Source of the DNA: an uncultured Clostridia bacterium
GTDB taxonomy: Bacteria; Bacillota; Clostridia; UMGS1883
Direction: 5' to 3'
Assembly (NCBI GenBank): GCA_947629615.1
Contig: CANRER010000026.1
Coordinates: 1 to 13,867, forward strand
DNA length: 13,867 nt
Shown here: piece after piece, positions 7,523 through 13,867 of the stretch
Position numbering within the stretch: the stretch's first letter is position 1
Layout of the letters: each line of letters begins with the position of its first letter
Notes under the pieces: model-generated
Databases searched by the model: none
What the model saw: only the letters and a program-made list of their open reading frames with translations
What the model was told of the DNA's origin: nothing
Translations under genes and position numbers: made by a program

Positions 7523-9370
7523 TTATTTTTTACGGCGGAGCAGAACGAAAGCGGCGCCTCCGCCGGCGGAAACGACGGCGGCAGCGGCGGCTCCGGCGGC
7601 GATGGGGGCCGTGAGGCCGCGCTTCGCGGACTTTTTGCTCTTATCCGCTTTTTTTGCTTCTTCCGTTTCTTCCGCTTTTTCCGCGTTTTCCGCTTCGTCC
7701 GACGCTTGCGTTTCGGCGGCCGCGGGGTCGTCCTTCTTCGGGGCGGGCTCGGGAACGTATATGTAGGCCGAAAGCTCGCTCATGCTCGGCGCTTCGCGGC
7801 CGTATTCCAGCAGATAATAATCGTTCCTGTCCGCGCGGCGGCGAACCACCGCGTAAGTCGGATAAAATGATCCCCCATTAACTTCAAAATCATCTTCGGT
7901 CATCAGCTTGTCGAAATCGTAATTAATTAACGAATCGCCTTCGTCGCAAAACACAAGGAATGTATCCTTGCCCAAATCGTACACGCCGCCAATAATAGCG
8001 CCCATGCCCCATGCGGGAGCCGTTTCGCTAATGGCTATTATAACGCCCTGCTTTTGACGCTGAGATTCGACATAACGGTTGTCGATGCCTTGAAAAGTAA
8101 CGGGATTACTAAAGCACCTTGTCACACAGCCGCTGTTTGAGCACTTGTGTTCCGCCAGCGACACATGCCGGTTGGTTATGCGGAATATAAAATCCTCAAT
8201 ATCTTTAGTCATGACGTATGTGCGAACAAGCGGATCGTTTGGTTCGAAATAATCAAACGCTTTTGTGTAATATTCGAACCAGTCATCAGTGTCGTCATAA
8301 TCAGTGTCGTCATAATCAGTGTCGTCATAATCAGTGTCGTCATAATAGTCATAAAAACTTGCGATATATTTAGCCGCCGCGTTTATTAGCGTTTCGTCGC
8401 TCATATTTCCGTATACTGTTTTCTCGCTGTCCGTTAAAAAAACATCGTCCGTTAAATCAATATTCCCGATTCGAGCGGCCAAACTACCATTCATTGAGTC
8501 AACATCTAGAACCTTTGCCAGCAAGTCCTGTATTTTCAGCTTTTCGGCGTTGGAAAGAGTATTTGTTACGTTGGGCAAGTCAAGGCCGAGGCCGGAGCCT
8601 AAAAGCCTTGGGTCGGAGGAGGAGGTTTCCGCAAGGCTAACCCAGCCATCAACGCTGCTCCCATCCCAATACGAGGTATAGCCCCACTTGCGGCCGTTGG
8701 CGTTGAGGACTTCTTTCTTTATATGAAGCTTGGTATACATAGGTATGGTATGATCCATCAATCGGTCGAAGCTTGTGGAGGGGCCGCTGCGGATATTGAG
8801 GCCGTCGCCGTCGCGGGCGTTCACGTAAACGCTGTAATCAACGTCCTTGACTTTGGAGGTATTGGCAAGGTAAATCCAGCCGGGATACGAGCTGTAGCCC
8901 GAAAGGGTTTTTGGATTCTTGGCAAATCTAATCTCGCCCCAAAGATTGCCGTCATGCTCGGCCTCACCATAAATATGTAATTCCTCGCCGGGTTCGCAAG
9001 TATCTAAGACTTCAAATTCGGGGCCGGGGCCGTCGCGCACATTAGCGCCCGAGGCGCCTGTTATAAAAATGTCATAATCGGCGTCCTTATACTCGGTGGT
9101 GTTGGCAAGGTAAACCCAGCCCTCATCGCCAATATATTGAGTTTTACCCCAAAGATTACCGTTATGCTTAGCCGTATCCGTTATGGTCAAGTATTCACCC
9201 AAGCTTATAGGCTCGGAAAGCACGGTATCGTATTCCGGCCCGGGGCCGCTGCGCAGATTTACGCCGGCCTCAGTGTTGACTATAACATCGTATTCGGCCA
9301 GGGCGGGCAGGGCCGCGAGCGCGGCGAAGGCCGCGCAGGCGGCGCACAAAATTACTTTCAGCTTTTTCAT
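7523..9370 (-). CDS. Secreted, C-terminally membrane-anchored protein with three SH3 domains
   Basis: A 615-residue exported protein. A signal peptide (1-25, MKKLKVILCAACAAFAALAA then LPALA) is followed by three bacterial SH3-type repeats at about 27-98, 99-178 and 179-255. Each begins with a pattern like VNLRSGPGPEYD and ends like GWVYLANT. Such domains often bind cell wall. Residues about 265-530 are a region I do not recognise; it holds a DYDDT repeat at about 342-362 and a cysteine-containing stretch near 420. A lysine/glutamate/alanine linker (about 540-583) leads to an alanine/glycine-rich membrane segment (586-611) and a final RRKK; no LPXTG motif is seen. It is the last gene of a three-gene operon, 13 bases after the second stalk protein, with a weak GAGGCGGGG ribosome site. 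The middle region is AT-richer than its flanks. Surface location is inferred. Confidence 0.85.
   Translation of the reverse strand: MKKLKVILCAACAAFAALAALPALAEYDVIVNTEAGVNLRSGPGPEYDTVLSEPISLGEYLTITDTAKHNGNLWGKTQYIGDEGWVYLANTTEYKDADYDIFITGASGANVRDGPGPEFEVLDTCEPGEELHIYGEAEHDGNLWGEIRFAKNPKTLSGYSSYPGWIYLANTSKVKDVDYSVYVNARDGDGLNIRSGPSTSFDRLMDHTIPMYTKLHIKKEVLNANGRKWGYTSYWDGSSVDGWVSLAETSSSDPRLLGSGLGLDLPNVTNTLSNAEKLKIQDLLAKVLDVDSMNGSLAARIGNIDLTDDVFLTDSEKTVYGNMSDETLINAAAKYIASFYDYYDDTDYDDTDYDDTDYDDTDDWFEYYTKAFDYFEPNDPLVRTYVMTKDIEDFIFRITNRHVSLAEHKCSNSGCVTRCFSNPVTFQGIDNRYVESQRQKQGVIIAISETAPAWGMGAIIGGVYDLGKDTFLVFCDEGDSLINYDFDKLMTEDDFEVNGGSFYPTYAVVRRRADRNDYYLLEYGREAPSMSELSAYIYVPEPAPKKDDPAAAETQASDEAENAEKAEETEEAKKADKSKKSAKRGLTAPIAAGAAAAAVVSAGGGAAFVLLRRKK
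8286..8345 (-). repeat. Four perfect 15-bp tandem repeats coding for DYDDT
   Basis: TCAGTGTCGTCATAA on the plus strand occurs four times without a change (8286-8300, 8301-8315, 8316-8330, 8331-8345). On the coding strand it gives the acidic peptide unit DYDDT. The unit is a multiple of three, so gain or loss of copies would keep the frame of the SH3 protein. Confidence 0.95.
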
Positions 9371-9383
9371 TTCCCCGCCTCTG

Positions 9384-10103
9384 TTATCTTACGGTAAAGG
9401 CCGTGTCGTACATAACGATGTCGTTACTACCGCAGCTAAATTTAAACCACAGATTTTCCACGCCGCGAAGATCCACGTCGATATCCACCTCGCCTTTACT
9501 TTGCTGAAGGTCGTAGCGGTCGATAAGCTCCCCATCCTCGCCGTCGCCGCAGGAATAGAACTCTATTTTCCCTTCCGCATTTGAGCCGACGGACTTATAG
9601 GGCATGACAGCGGTGGCCGTGAGACGACTGTAGTGTCCGTTCAACATATAGGAAAAAGAATATCTCTTTCTGCTATAATAATAATCGTTACCAACAATAG
9701 CTTCATCGCAGGTATGGGTCTTGTCCTTTAGGTTGTATTCATACGTTTTAATAACGTAATTGCAGTCCTCGTTGCCGTCATAATTCACCATTTGGCTCGC
9801 GGGGATAATTGTGCCGGAGGGACGCTCGCCGTCGAGATACACGGCAAGCTCCTGCTGATTCCACGCGACGGGCAGGCCCATAAGGCCGGCCATGGCCCTG
9901 AGCGGCACGTAGGTGGTGCCGTTATAGATGAAGGGCTCGACGCGCTCGCCCCGCGCGTTGGGGAGGTCGGTTTCGATGCCGTCCCAAAAAACCTTTATGC
10001 CGCCCATATCCACATTGATATTGGCCGCCACGGCCGAAACGGCGGCCAACAGCGCCAGCCCGGCCAGCAGCCCGGCAATATAGCCCTTTAACGTATCCTT
10101 CAT
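9384..10103 (-). CDS. Secreted stalk-domain protein (copper amine oxidase N-terminal-like), copy 2
   Basis: A 239-residue exported protein with a signal peptide (about 1-26, ending SAVAA). Residues about 28-95 form a 'stalk' domain of the copper amine oxidase N-terminal-like type, marked by VDMGGIKVFWDG, EPFIYNGTTYVPLRAMAGLMG and AVYLDG. The C-terminal half (about 140-239: YSFSYMLNGHYSRL, GKIEFYSCGDG, DIDVDLRGVENLWFKFSC) looks like an NPCBM-type beta-sandwich that may bind carbohydrate. That call is tentative. AAGGAGGAG lies just before the ATG and overlaps the stop codon of the upstream paralogue, so the two are closely coupled. No enzyme motif is visible. The C-terminal half is AT-richer than the stalk domain. 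Confidence 0.85.
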   Translation of the reverse strand: MKDTLKGYIAGLLAGLALLAAVSAVAANINVDMGGIKVFWDGIETDLPNARGERVEPFIYNGTTYVPLRAMAGLMGLPVAWNQQELAVYLDGERPSGTIIPASQMVNYDGNEDCNYVIKTYEYNLKDKTHTCDEAIVGNDYYYSRKRYSFSYMLNGHYSRLTATAVMPYKSVGSNAEGKIEFYSCGDGEDGELIDRYDLQQSKGEVDIDVDLRGVENLWFKFSCGSNDIVMYDTAFTVR

Positions 10104-10115
10104 TTTTTCTCCTCC

Positions 10116-10811
10116 TTATCTGCCAACAAGGCTTATATCGTAAAGATTGGTATCAGAATTATAGCCAGAAGATATAGAAATCTTCAAGTTTTCCACACCG
10201 AGCAGATTGACCGATATGTCTATCGGGTCGTCGGCGAGAGCGACGGTGTATTCGTCGATAAGCGTTTCGCTGCCGTCGTCCTCCACGCTGTAGAACCGTA
10301 TGGTTCCCTCGTAATTTTTATTTCCTATTCCTGTAAAGCTGTAAGCCGCCTTGGCCCTGAGGGCCGCGTACTTGCCGTCCAGAATATAAATATTTGTTCC
10401 GTCGCCCCTAAGCAGATTTGCGCAGGCGATGGTCGCGTCCTTGCGAGTGATGGTCGTGTTCGTTTGAATTTTAATACCCGCCCGGTCAATCTTACTTTCG
10501 GGCAGCTCGTCCAGCGGAATTGCGTTATAGAGCCGCTCGCCGATATAAACGGCCTTTTCGGCGGCCTCCCACTGCACTTTTTTATTCATAAGGCCCGACA
10601 TGGCCCTGAGCGGCACGTAGGTGGTGCCGTCGTAAAGTATTGGCTCGACCTTGGCGCCGTTGGCGTCGGTCAGGGTTTGCTCCTTGCCGCGAAGGAACAC
10701 ACGTATGCCGCCCATGTTCACGTCGATGGCCGAGGCGAAGGCCGTCATTGTGAACAGGCCCGCCGTCAACATTCCCACGGCAAAGCCGCGGAGCTTTCTT
10801 CCGTTAAGCAT
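10116..10811 (-). CDS. Secreted stalk-domain protein, copy 1
   Basis: A 231-residue paralogue of the next gene downstream. It has a signal peptide (about 1-26, ending AFASA), then the stalk domain (VNMGGIRVFLRGKEQTLTDA, EPILYDGTTYVPLRAMSGLMN, AVYIGERL). A divergent C-terminal beta-rich half contains LDGKYAALRAKAAYSFTGIG, GTIRFYSVEDDG and ISVNLLGVENLKISISSG. This is the same order as in its neighbour and again suggests an NPCBM-like module. I chose ATG 10811 because AAAGGAGAGA lies just upstream. An extension to 10835 would place that ribosome site inside the gene. It is the first gene of the operon driven by the promoter with the G9 spacer. Function is unknown; export and a cell-surface role are inferred from the signal peptide and from the SH3-protein partner. 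Confidence 0.85.
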   Translation of the reverse strand: MLNGRKLRGFAVGMLTAGLFTMTAFASAIDVNMGGIRVFLRGKEQTLTDANGAKVEPILYDGTTYVPLRAMSGLMNKKVQWEAAEKAVYIGERLYNAIPLDELPESKIDRAGIKIQTNTTITRKDATIACANLLRGDGTNIYILDGKYAALRAKAAYSFTGIGNKNYEGTIRFYSVEDDGSETLIDEYTVALADDPIDISVNLLGVENLKISISSGYNSDTNLYDISLVGR

Positions 10812-10849
10812 TGCGATCTCTCCTTTTTCATGCAATATTGTACAAAACC

Positions 10850-10879
10850 ATTATACCCCCCCCCGACGCAAATTGTCAA
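10850..10879 (-). promoter_or_regulatory. Promoter of the stalk/SH3 operon with a G9 spacer tract
   Basis: On the minus strand, perfect TTGACA (10874-10879) and perfect TATAAT (10850-10855) are separated by 18 bases, of which the nine next to the -10 are all G. The start site should fall near 10843, about 31 bases before the ATG at 10811. Loss of one G would give the optimal 17-base spacer. Confidence 0.88.
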
Positions 10880-10886
10880 GTACTTT

Positions 10887-10902
10887 ATGCAAAATTTTGC
10901 AT
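10887..10902. promoter_or_regulatory. Perfect 16-bp palindrome, possible operator
   Basis: ATGCAAAATTTTGCAT is a perfect palindrome ending 8 bases upstream of the -35 box of the stalk/SH3 operon. The position suits an activator site or an AT-rich upstream element. No regulator can be named. Confidence 0.5.
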
Positions 10903-10920
10903 TTTCTTTTATTTTCACGC

Positions 10921-10948
10921 AAAAAAAGGCCCCCGCGGGGGGAGCCTT
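10921..10948 (-). terminator. Intrinsic terminator of the SGNH-like gene
   Basis: On the minus strand, AAGGCTCCCCCC, CGCG and GGGGGCCTT form a GC-rich stem with one bulged or wobble T, followed by a run of seven T. It begins 8 bases after the stop at 10957, and it separates this gene from the downstream stalk/SH3 operon promoter. Confidence 0.92.
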
Positions 10949-10956
10949 ACGCCGCG

Positions 10957-11793
10957 TCAGTCGGCGTCGATTGCGGTTTCTTCGTCGTATTTATCCAGCG
11001 CGTCCTCAATCTCGTCAAAATAGCCGAGGTCGTCCATTCTGCTATAGGTCAGGAAAGCGGCGAGCTTATAGCCGGTTTCGTTAAGGGTTATGCCATCATC
11101 CTGCAAAAGCCCGGGCGGAACGCGGCCCTCGTCCATGGCGGCCTCGTCCTCGGGGGCTATCGTCAGGCCGAGGCTCGCCATGCCGTCGGTGCTGAGATAT
11201 TCGCGCAGATTTATAAAGCTATCGCCGTACTCGGCGGCCATAGCGTCCTCGAGGGGCTTCATCTCGTCGCGGGTACCGCTCGGCACGCCAAGCACAATAT
11301 AGCGTTCGCGCCCGGCGATGAGCTTCTTTTGCTCGGCGAGCATGGCCTCCGTATCGCCGGCAAGCCCGCTGTCGCTTTCGATGAAGATAACGGGCAGATA
11401 TGCCCTTTGCAGGGCGGTTTCGTGCGGGTCGTTAAGATCTACCACGCTGACGACAGTATTAAGCAGGTCGTGGCCGATGAGCGTTTCCACTATCAGCGGC
11501 AGCTCGCCGCCCACGTCCGTTTCGTTTATCCTTCTTCCGTAAAAGGCAACGCCGGGAAGATGAACCGTGGCCGCGTTGGTCACATTTTCGGCGGCGGCCT
11601 TTTCCTTGGCGGTTCTCTTTTCGTAAGCGGCGTCGCGCTCGAGCTGATGCTGCTTAAGGCGGATTTCGGCCTCCTTGTATTCTTCGGTTATTTCGTCGGA
11701 GCGGCTCCTATTCACAATGAACATCACGGCCATAGCCGCCGCGAGTAGGGCTATCATCACTATGGCCACGAAACGCTTTCTTTCCCTGAACAT
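10957..11793 (-). CDS. Membrane-anchored SGNH-hydrolase-like protein, catalytic residues degenerate
   Basis: A 278-residue protein with a basic N-terminus and a membrane segment at about 8-27, then a charged, probably coiled-coil stretch (33-70). A globular part (about 78-265) resembles extracellular SGNH/GDSL proteins of Clostridia. Recognisable pieces are YIVLGVPSG (165-173), FINLREYLSTDG (193-204), VPPGLL, DDGITLNETGYKLAA (232-246) and LGYFDEI. The usual GDS serine block reads FYGRRINE (84-91), and the DxxH block reads DGIT (233-236), so the expected serine and histidine are absent. Hydrolase activity is therefore doubtful. It is monocistronic with its own promoter and terminator, divergent from the sugar kinase. 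The ATG at 11793 has only a modest CAGGGGA site. The fold call is by motif similarity. Confidence 0.72.
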   Translation of the reverse strand: MFRERKRFVAIVMIALLAAAMAVMFIVNRSRSDEITEEYKEAEIRLKQHQLERDAAYEKRTAKEKAAAENVTNAATVHLPGVAFYGRRINETDVGGELPLIVETLIGHDLLNTVVSVVDLNDPHETALQRAYLPVIFIESDSGLAGDTEAMLAEQKKLIAGRERYIVLGVPSGTRDEMKPLEDAMAAEYGDSFINLREYLSTDGMASLGLTIAPEDEAAMDEGRVPPGLLQDDGITLNETGYKLAAFLTYSRMDDLGYFDEIEDALDKYDEETAIDAD

Positions 11794-11835
11794 GGATTTC
11801 CCCTGCCTTTTTATGCCAAATTATCGCATATTATA

Positions 11836-11864
11836 ATTATACCATTTATCATCCGCCTTGTCAA
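11836..11864 (-). promoter_or_regulatory. Promoter of the SGNH-like gene
   Basis: On the minus strand, TTGACA (11859-11864) and TATAAT (11836-11841) are both perfect, with a 17-base spacer. The leader is about 36 bases. Confidence 0.92.
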
Positions 11865-11902
11865 TAGAGGGAAGTGCGGACGAAAAAAATTTTGATTTTC
11901 TA

Positions 11903-11931
11903 TAGACGAAACAGAAAAAATGTGATATTAT
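11903..11931 (+). promoter_or_regulatory. Probable promoter of the sugar kinase gene
   Basis: TAGACG (11903-11908), a 17-base spacer and TATTAT (11926-11931) with a TGA extension just before the -10. The -35 is imperfect. It lies back to back with the SGNH-like gene promoter in a 173-base divergent spacer. Confidence 0.6.
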
Positions 11932-11966
11932 TATATTAGCACAGGCAAAGGAAGGGGGCCGGCGGC

Positions 11967-12965
11967 ATGGATATAACCGAAATCGCGCGGGCGTTCGCCA
12001 TCGACGGCGAGCCGCTGTCGGCAATTCCCTTGAGCGGGGGCCACATCAACGACACCTGCAAAATATCCACGAGCGGCTCGCGCTATGTGCTTCAGCGGAT
12101 AAACAGCCGCGTGCTGAAGGATCCGCCGCTGGTGATGGAAAATATCGCCGCCGTGACGGCTCATCTAAGGGCCAAGGGCATGGAAACCCTGACGATAATC
12201 CCCACCCTCGCGGGCGGGCCGCTGCACAAGCAGGGCGGCGATTACTACCGAATGTACGCCTTTATCGAAAACGCCGAAAGTCGGCTTTCGCCCCTTTCTG
12301 CCGAGGATTTCCGCGCGGCGGGGGCGGCCTTCGGCTCGTTTGTGGAGGCTTTGGGCGATATGCCCGTGGGCAAGGTTCACCAAATACCGAAGGCCTCGCA
12401 CGACACGGCCTTTCACCTTGCCGAGCTGAAAAGGGCCGTCCGCGCCGACGAATTTGGCCGCGCCAAGTACGCCGGCAGGGAGATTGAGCTGGCCATGCAA
12501 AAAAGCCGCTACGCCTCGCTGTTAAGGCCGCTGCTTATATCGGGCGAGCTGCCGCTGAGGATTGTCCACAACGACACAAAATACAGCAACATAATGGTCG
12601 ATACCGCCACGCACAAGGCCCGCTGTGTGCTCGACCTCGACAACGTTATGCCCGGCTCCGCGCTGACAGACTACGGCGACGCGATACGCAGCGGCTGCGA
12701 CGGCGGGGGCTTCTTCCGCGCAGAGCTGGTGGCCCCGTACAGGGCGGGCTTTCTTGGGGCTGTGGAGCTGACCGAGCTCGAAACGGAGCTGCTGCCGGCG
12801 GCGCCGCTGATAATTACATACGAAAACGCCATACGCTACCTGACGGACTATCTGTCGGGGGATACGTATTTCAAAATAAGATACCCGGGGCATAATCTTG
12901 AAAAATTCCGCGCCCGTATGCGGCTTCTGGAGGATATGGAGGCCAGCCCCCTCTGCGGCATATAA
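11967..12965 (+). CDS. Phosphotransferase of the NahK type (N-acetylhexosamine 1-kinase-like)
   Basis: A 332-residue cytoplasmic kinase of the aminoglycoside-phosphotransferase fold. PLSGGHINDTCKI (21-33) is the ATP loop, and YVLQRINSRVLKDPPLVMENI is typical of the N-acetylhexosamine 1-kinase branch. HNDTKYSNIMVD carries the catalytic D203 (HND at 201-203), and LDLDNVMPGSALTDYGDAIR carries the metal-binding D223/D225 region. Known members phosphorylate GlcNAc/GalNAc at C1 in host-glycan salvage; some relatives are annotated as mucin desulfatases. The exact sugar cannot be read from the sequence. AAGGAAGGGGG at 11948-11957 precedes the ATG. It is monocistronic as far as can be seen, with no clear terminator before mecA. 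Confidence 0.85.
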   Translation: MDITEIARAFAIDGEPLSAIPLSGGHINDTCKISTSGSRYVLQRINSRVLKDPPLVMENIAAVTAHLRAKGMETLTIIPTLAGGPLHKQGGDYYRMYAFIENAESRLSPLSAEDFRAAGAAFGSFVEALGDMPVGKVHQIPKASHDTAFHLAELKRAVRADEFGRAKYAGREIELAMQKSRYASLLRPLLISGELPLRIVHNDTKYSNIMVDTATHKARCVLDLDNVMPGSALTDYGDAIRSGCDGGGFFRAELVAPYRAGFLGAVELTELETELLPAAPLIITYENAIRYLTDYLSGDTYFKIRYPGHNLEKFRARMRLLEDMEASPLCGI

Positions 12966-13004
12966 AGGGCGGGGCGGTAATTTCAGATTTATAAATATTT
13001 CCTC

Positions 13005-13033
13005 TTCTCAAACGGGAGTTTTTATGCTACAAT
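13005..13033 (+). promoter_or_regulatory. Probable mecA promoter
   Basis: TACAAT (13028-13033) is preceded by TATGC, an extended -10, with a weak -35 (TTCTCA, 13005-13010) 17 bases upstream. The start site would be only about 15 bases before the mecA ATG. Confidence 0.6.
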
Positions 13034-13053
13034 AAAATCAGGAGGCGAGATAT

Positions 13054-13662
13054 ATGAAGCTGGAGCTGATTCGTCAAAACAAGCTCAAAATTACGCTCTG
13101 CCGCGAGGACCTTAACTCCTACGGGGTGAACGTCGAGAGCATATCGAAGAAAACAAGCGAAGCGCAGGCCATGTTTTTCTCTGTGCTGAGGAAGGCCGAG
13201 GCCGAGGTGGGCTTCGATTATTCCAATTCGCGCCTTGTGGTGGAGGCAATGCCCTCCTCGGGCGATTTGGTGATATTCGTCACAAAGGTGGATAACGAGG
13301 CCGAACAGCGGCTTTTCGAGCGCATATCCTCGCGGCAGGAAAATATGCAGCGCGAGGCGAGGCCGCAGATGAGGAGCGAGGCCGAACGCCGCCGCGAGGA
13401 CGGGCGCGCCAGCTTTATGGTGGAGCTTACGTCCTTTGACGACGTGGTGGAAATGTGCCACGCCATTCCTACATATTTCGGCGGCACCCTTTACAGCAGC
13501 GAGGAAAACTATTACGTGACCGTCGGCGCAGGCATGGAAAAGCTTGTGGCGGAGTACGGCCGCCTGCTGGACGAGGGCGCGCAGAGCATTATCGAGGAGC
13601 ATGGCGTGCCTATTATCTACCGCAGAACGTTCGATATTATACGCAACAGATTTAAGGCCTAA
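13054..13662 (+). CDS. mecA: Adaptor protein MecA
   Basis: A 202-residue MecA/YpbH family protein. In Bacillus, MecA is the adaptor that delivers substrates such as ComK to ClpCP for degradation and helps assemble the ClpC hexamer. The N-terminal part (about 1-85) has the substrate-binding domain pattern (MKLELIRQNKLKITLCREDL, FFSVLRKAEAEVGFDY, GDLVIFVTKV). A charged linker (about 95-118, rich in R and E) leads to the C-terminal ClpC-binding domain (about 119-202, FMVELTSFDDVVEMCHAIP, LYSSEENYYVTV, LLDEGAQSIIEEHG). It is slightly shorter than B. subtilis MecA (218 residues), mainly in the linker. AGGAGG at 13040-13045 sits 8 bases before the ATG. What it degrades here is unknown. Confidence 0.93.
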   Translation: MKLELIRQNKLKITLCREDLNSYGVNVESISKKTSEAQAMFFSVLRKAEAEVGFDYSNSRLVVEAMPSSGDLVIFVTKVDNEAEQRLFERISSRQENMQREARPQMRSEAERRREDGRASFMVELTSFDDVVEMCHAIPTYFGGTLYSSEENYYVTVGAGMEKLVAEYGRLLDEGAQSIIEEHGVPIIYRRTFDIIRNRFKA

Positions 13663-13691
13663 TGTGGGGCCGGGAAAAAATGGCGCAGACC

Positions 13692-13815
13692 GTTCAAGGG
13701 CTGAATGGATTAGATTAATGCTGCTTTGAGCATTATATGTTTACTAAAAGGCCATGAATTAATGAGGAAAATCCGCTCATACGAGCGGATTTTCTTGTTT
13801 TTTAAGCCCTTGAAC
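13692..13815. repeat. 11-bp inverted repeats enclosing two hairpins downstream of mecA
   Basis: GTTCAAGGGCT (13692-13702) and AGCCCTTGAAC (13805-13815) are exact inverted copies 124 bases apart end to end. They enclose a small hairpin (AATGCT / AGCATT, 13717-13734) and the terminator hairpin at 13768-13793. The layout could be a folded RNA 3' end or a small repeated element. No coding frame is convincing in 13663-13867. Confidence 0.6.
13768..13800 (+). terminator. mecA intrinsic terminator
   Basis: AAAATCCGCTC (13768-13778), loop ATAC, and GAGCGGATTTT (13783-13793) form an 11-bp perfect stem, followed by CTTGTTTTTT. It lies about 105 bases after the mecA stop. Confidence 0.88.
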
Positions 13816-13834
13816 TATGAACGAAAATCACCCT

Positions 13835-13854
13835 CGGCGTACCTATGTACGCCG
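13835..13854. other. GC-rich hairpin at the right edge
   Basis: CGGCGTAC (13835-13842), loop CTAT and GTACGCCG (13847-13854) form a perfect 8-bp stem, with flanking CCC/GGG that could extend it past a bulge. No T-run follows directly, so it is not an obvious terminator. It may belong to an element that continues past the window. Confidence 0.55.
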
Positions 13855-13867
13855 TCGGGAGTGCTTG

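Noticed and set aside
8286..8345. Possible CRISPR array because of the regular repeats
   Set aside because: Units are 15 bp, directly adjacent with no spacers, and lie inside a coding frame.
10651..11748. Plus-strand 365-codon frame opposite the SGNH-like gene and the surface-operon promoter
   Set aside because: It would cross a strong terminator and two promoters of the other strand and shows no recognisable domain.
13805..13867. Minus-strand open frame of 21 codons running in from the right edge and stopping at 13804-13802
   Set aside because: Too short to judge, no recognisable peptide, and it overlaps a perfect hairpin and an inverted-repeat arm, so a non-coding explanation is at least as good.

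Overview
The window looks like chromosomal DNA of a moderately high-GC anaerobic Firmicute (class Clostridia, possibly Oscillospiraceae/Ruminococcaceae-like). This is inferred from the glgB-C-D-A operon with a separate glgD, a MecA adaptor, stalk-domain and SH3-domain surface proteins, and clear sigma-A type promoters with strong Shine-Dalgarno sites. No rRNA, tRNA, CRISPR array, transposase or phage gene was seen.

Region 1 (1-1421, minus strand): three translationally coupled genes. In transcription order they encode a zinc-ribbon/CD225-like membrane protein, a C_GCAxxG_C_C-type cysteine protein, and the N-terminal membrane half of an ABC exporter that runs off the left edge.

Region 2 (1422-7508, plus strand): an AT-rich divergent spacer with a near-consensus promoter, then the glycogen operon glgB-glgC-glgD-glgA. 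GlgC and GlgD make ADP-glucose, GlgA polymerises it and GlgB branches the chain. GlgD has lost the nucleotide-loop glycines, the lysine and the aspartate seen in GlgC, so it is probably a regulatory subunit. A perfect 10-bp hairpin closes the operon and also serves the convergent genes. No glgP or glgX is present in the window.

Region 3 (7523-11793, minus strand): a surface/export block. A membrane-anchored, SGNH-hydrolase-like protein with apparently missing catalytic residues has its own promoter and terminator. Downstream is a three-gene operon: two paralogous secreted stalk-domain proteins, then a three-SH3 protein with a C-terminal membrane anchor and a DYDDT tandem repeat. The promoter of this operon has nine consecutive G in its 18-bp spacer and a perfect 16-bp palindrome just upstream. 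This is the most interesting part of the window, because it has the layout of a phase-variable surface locus.

Region 4 (11794-13867, plus strand): a NahK-like sugar kinase divergent from the SGNH-like gene, then mecA with its own promoter. A gene-free 3' flank contains nested inverted repeats, a terminator and another GC-rich hairpin. The mecA terminator and the glgA terminator are versions of one hairpin that differ by a compensatory base-pair change.
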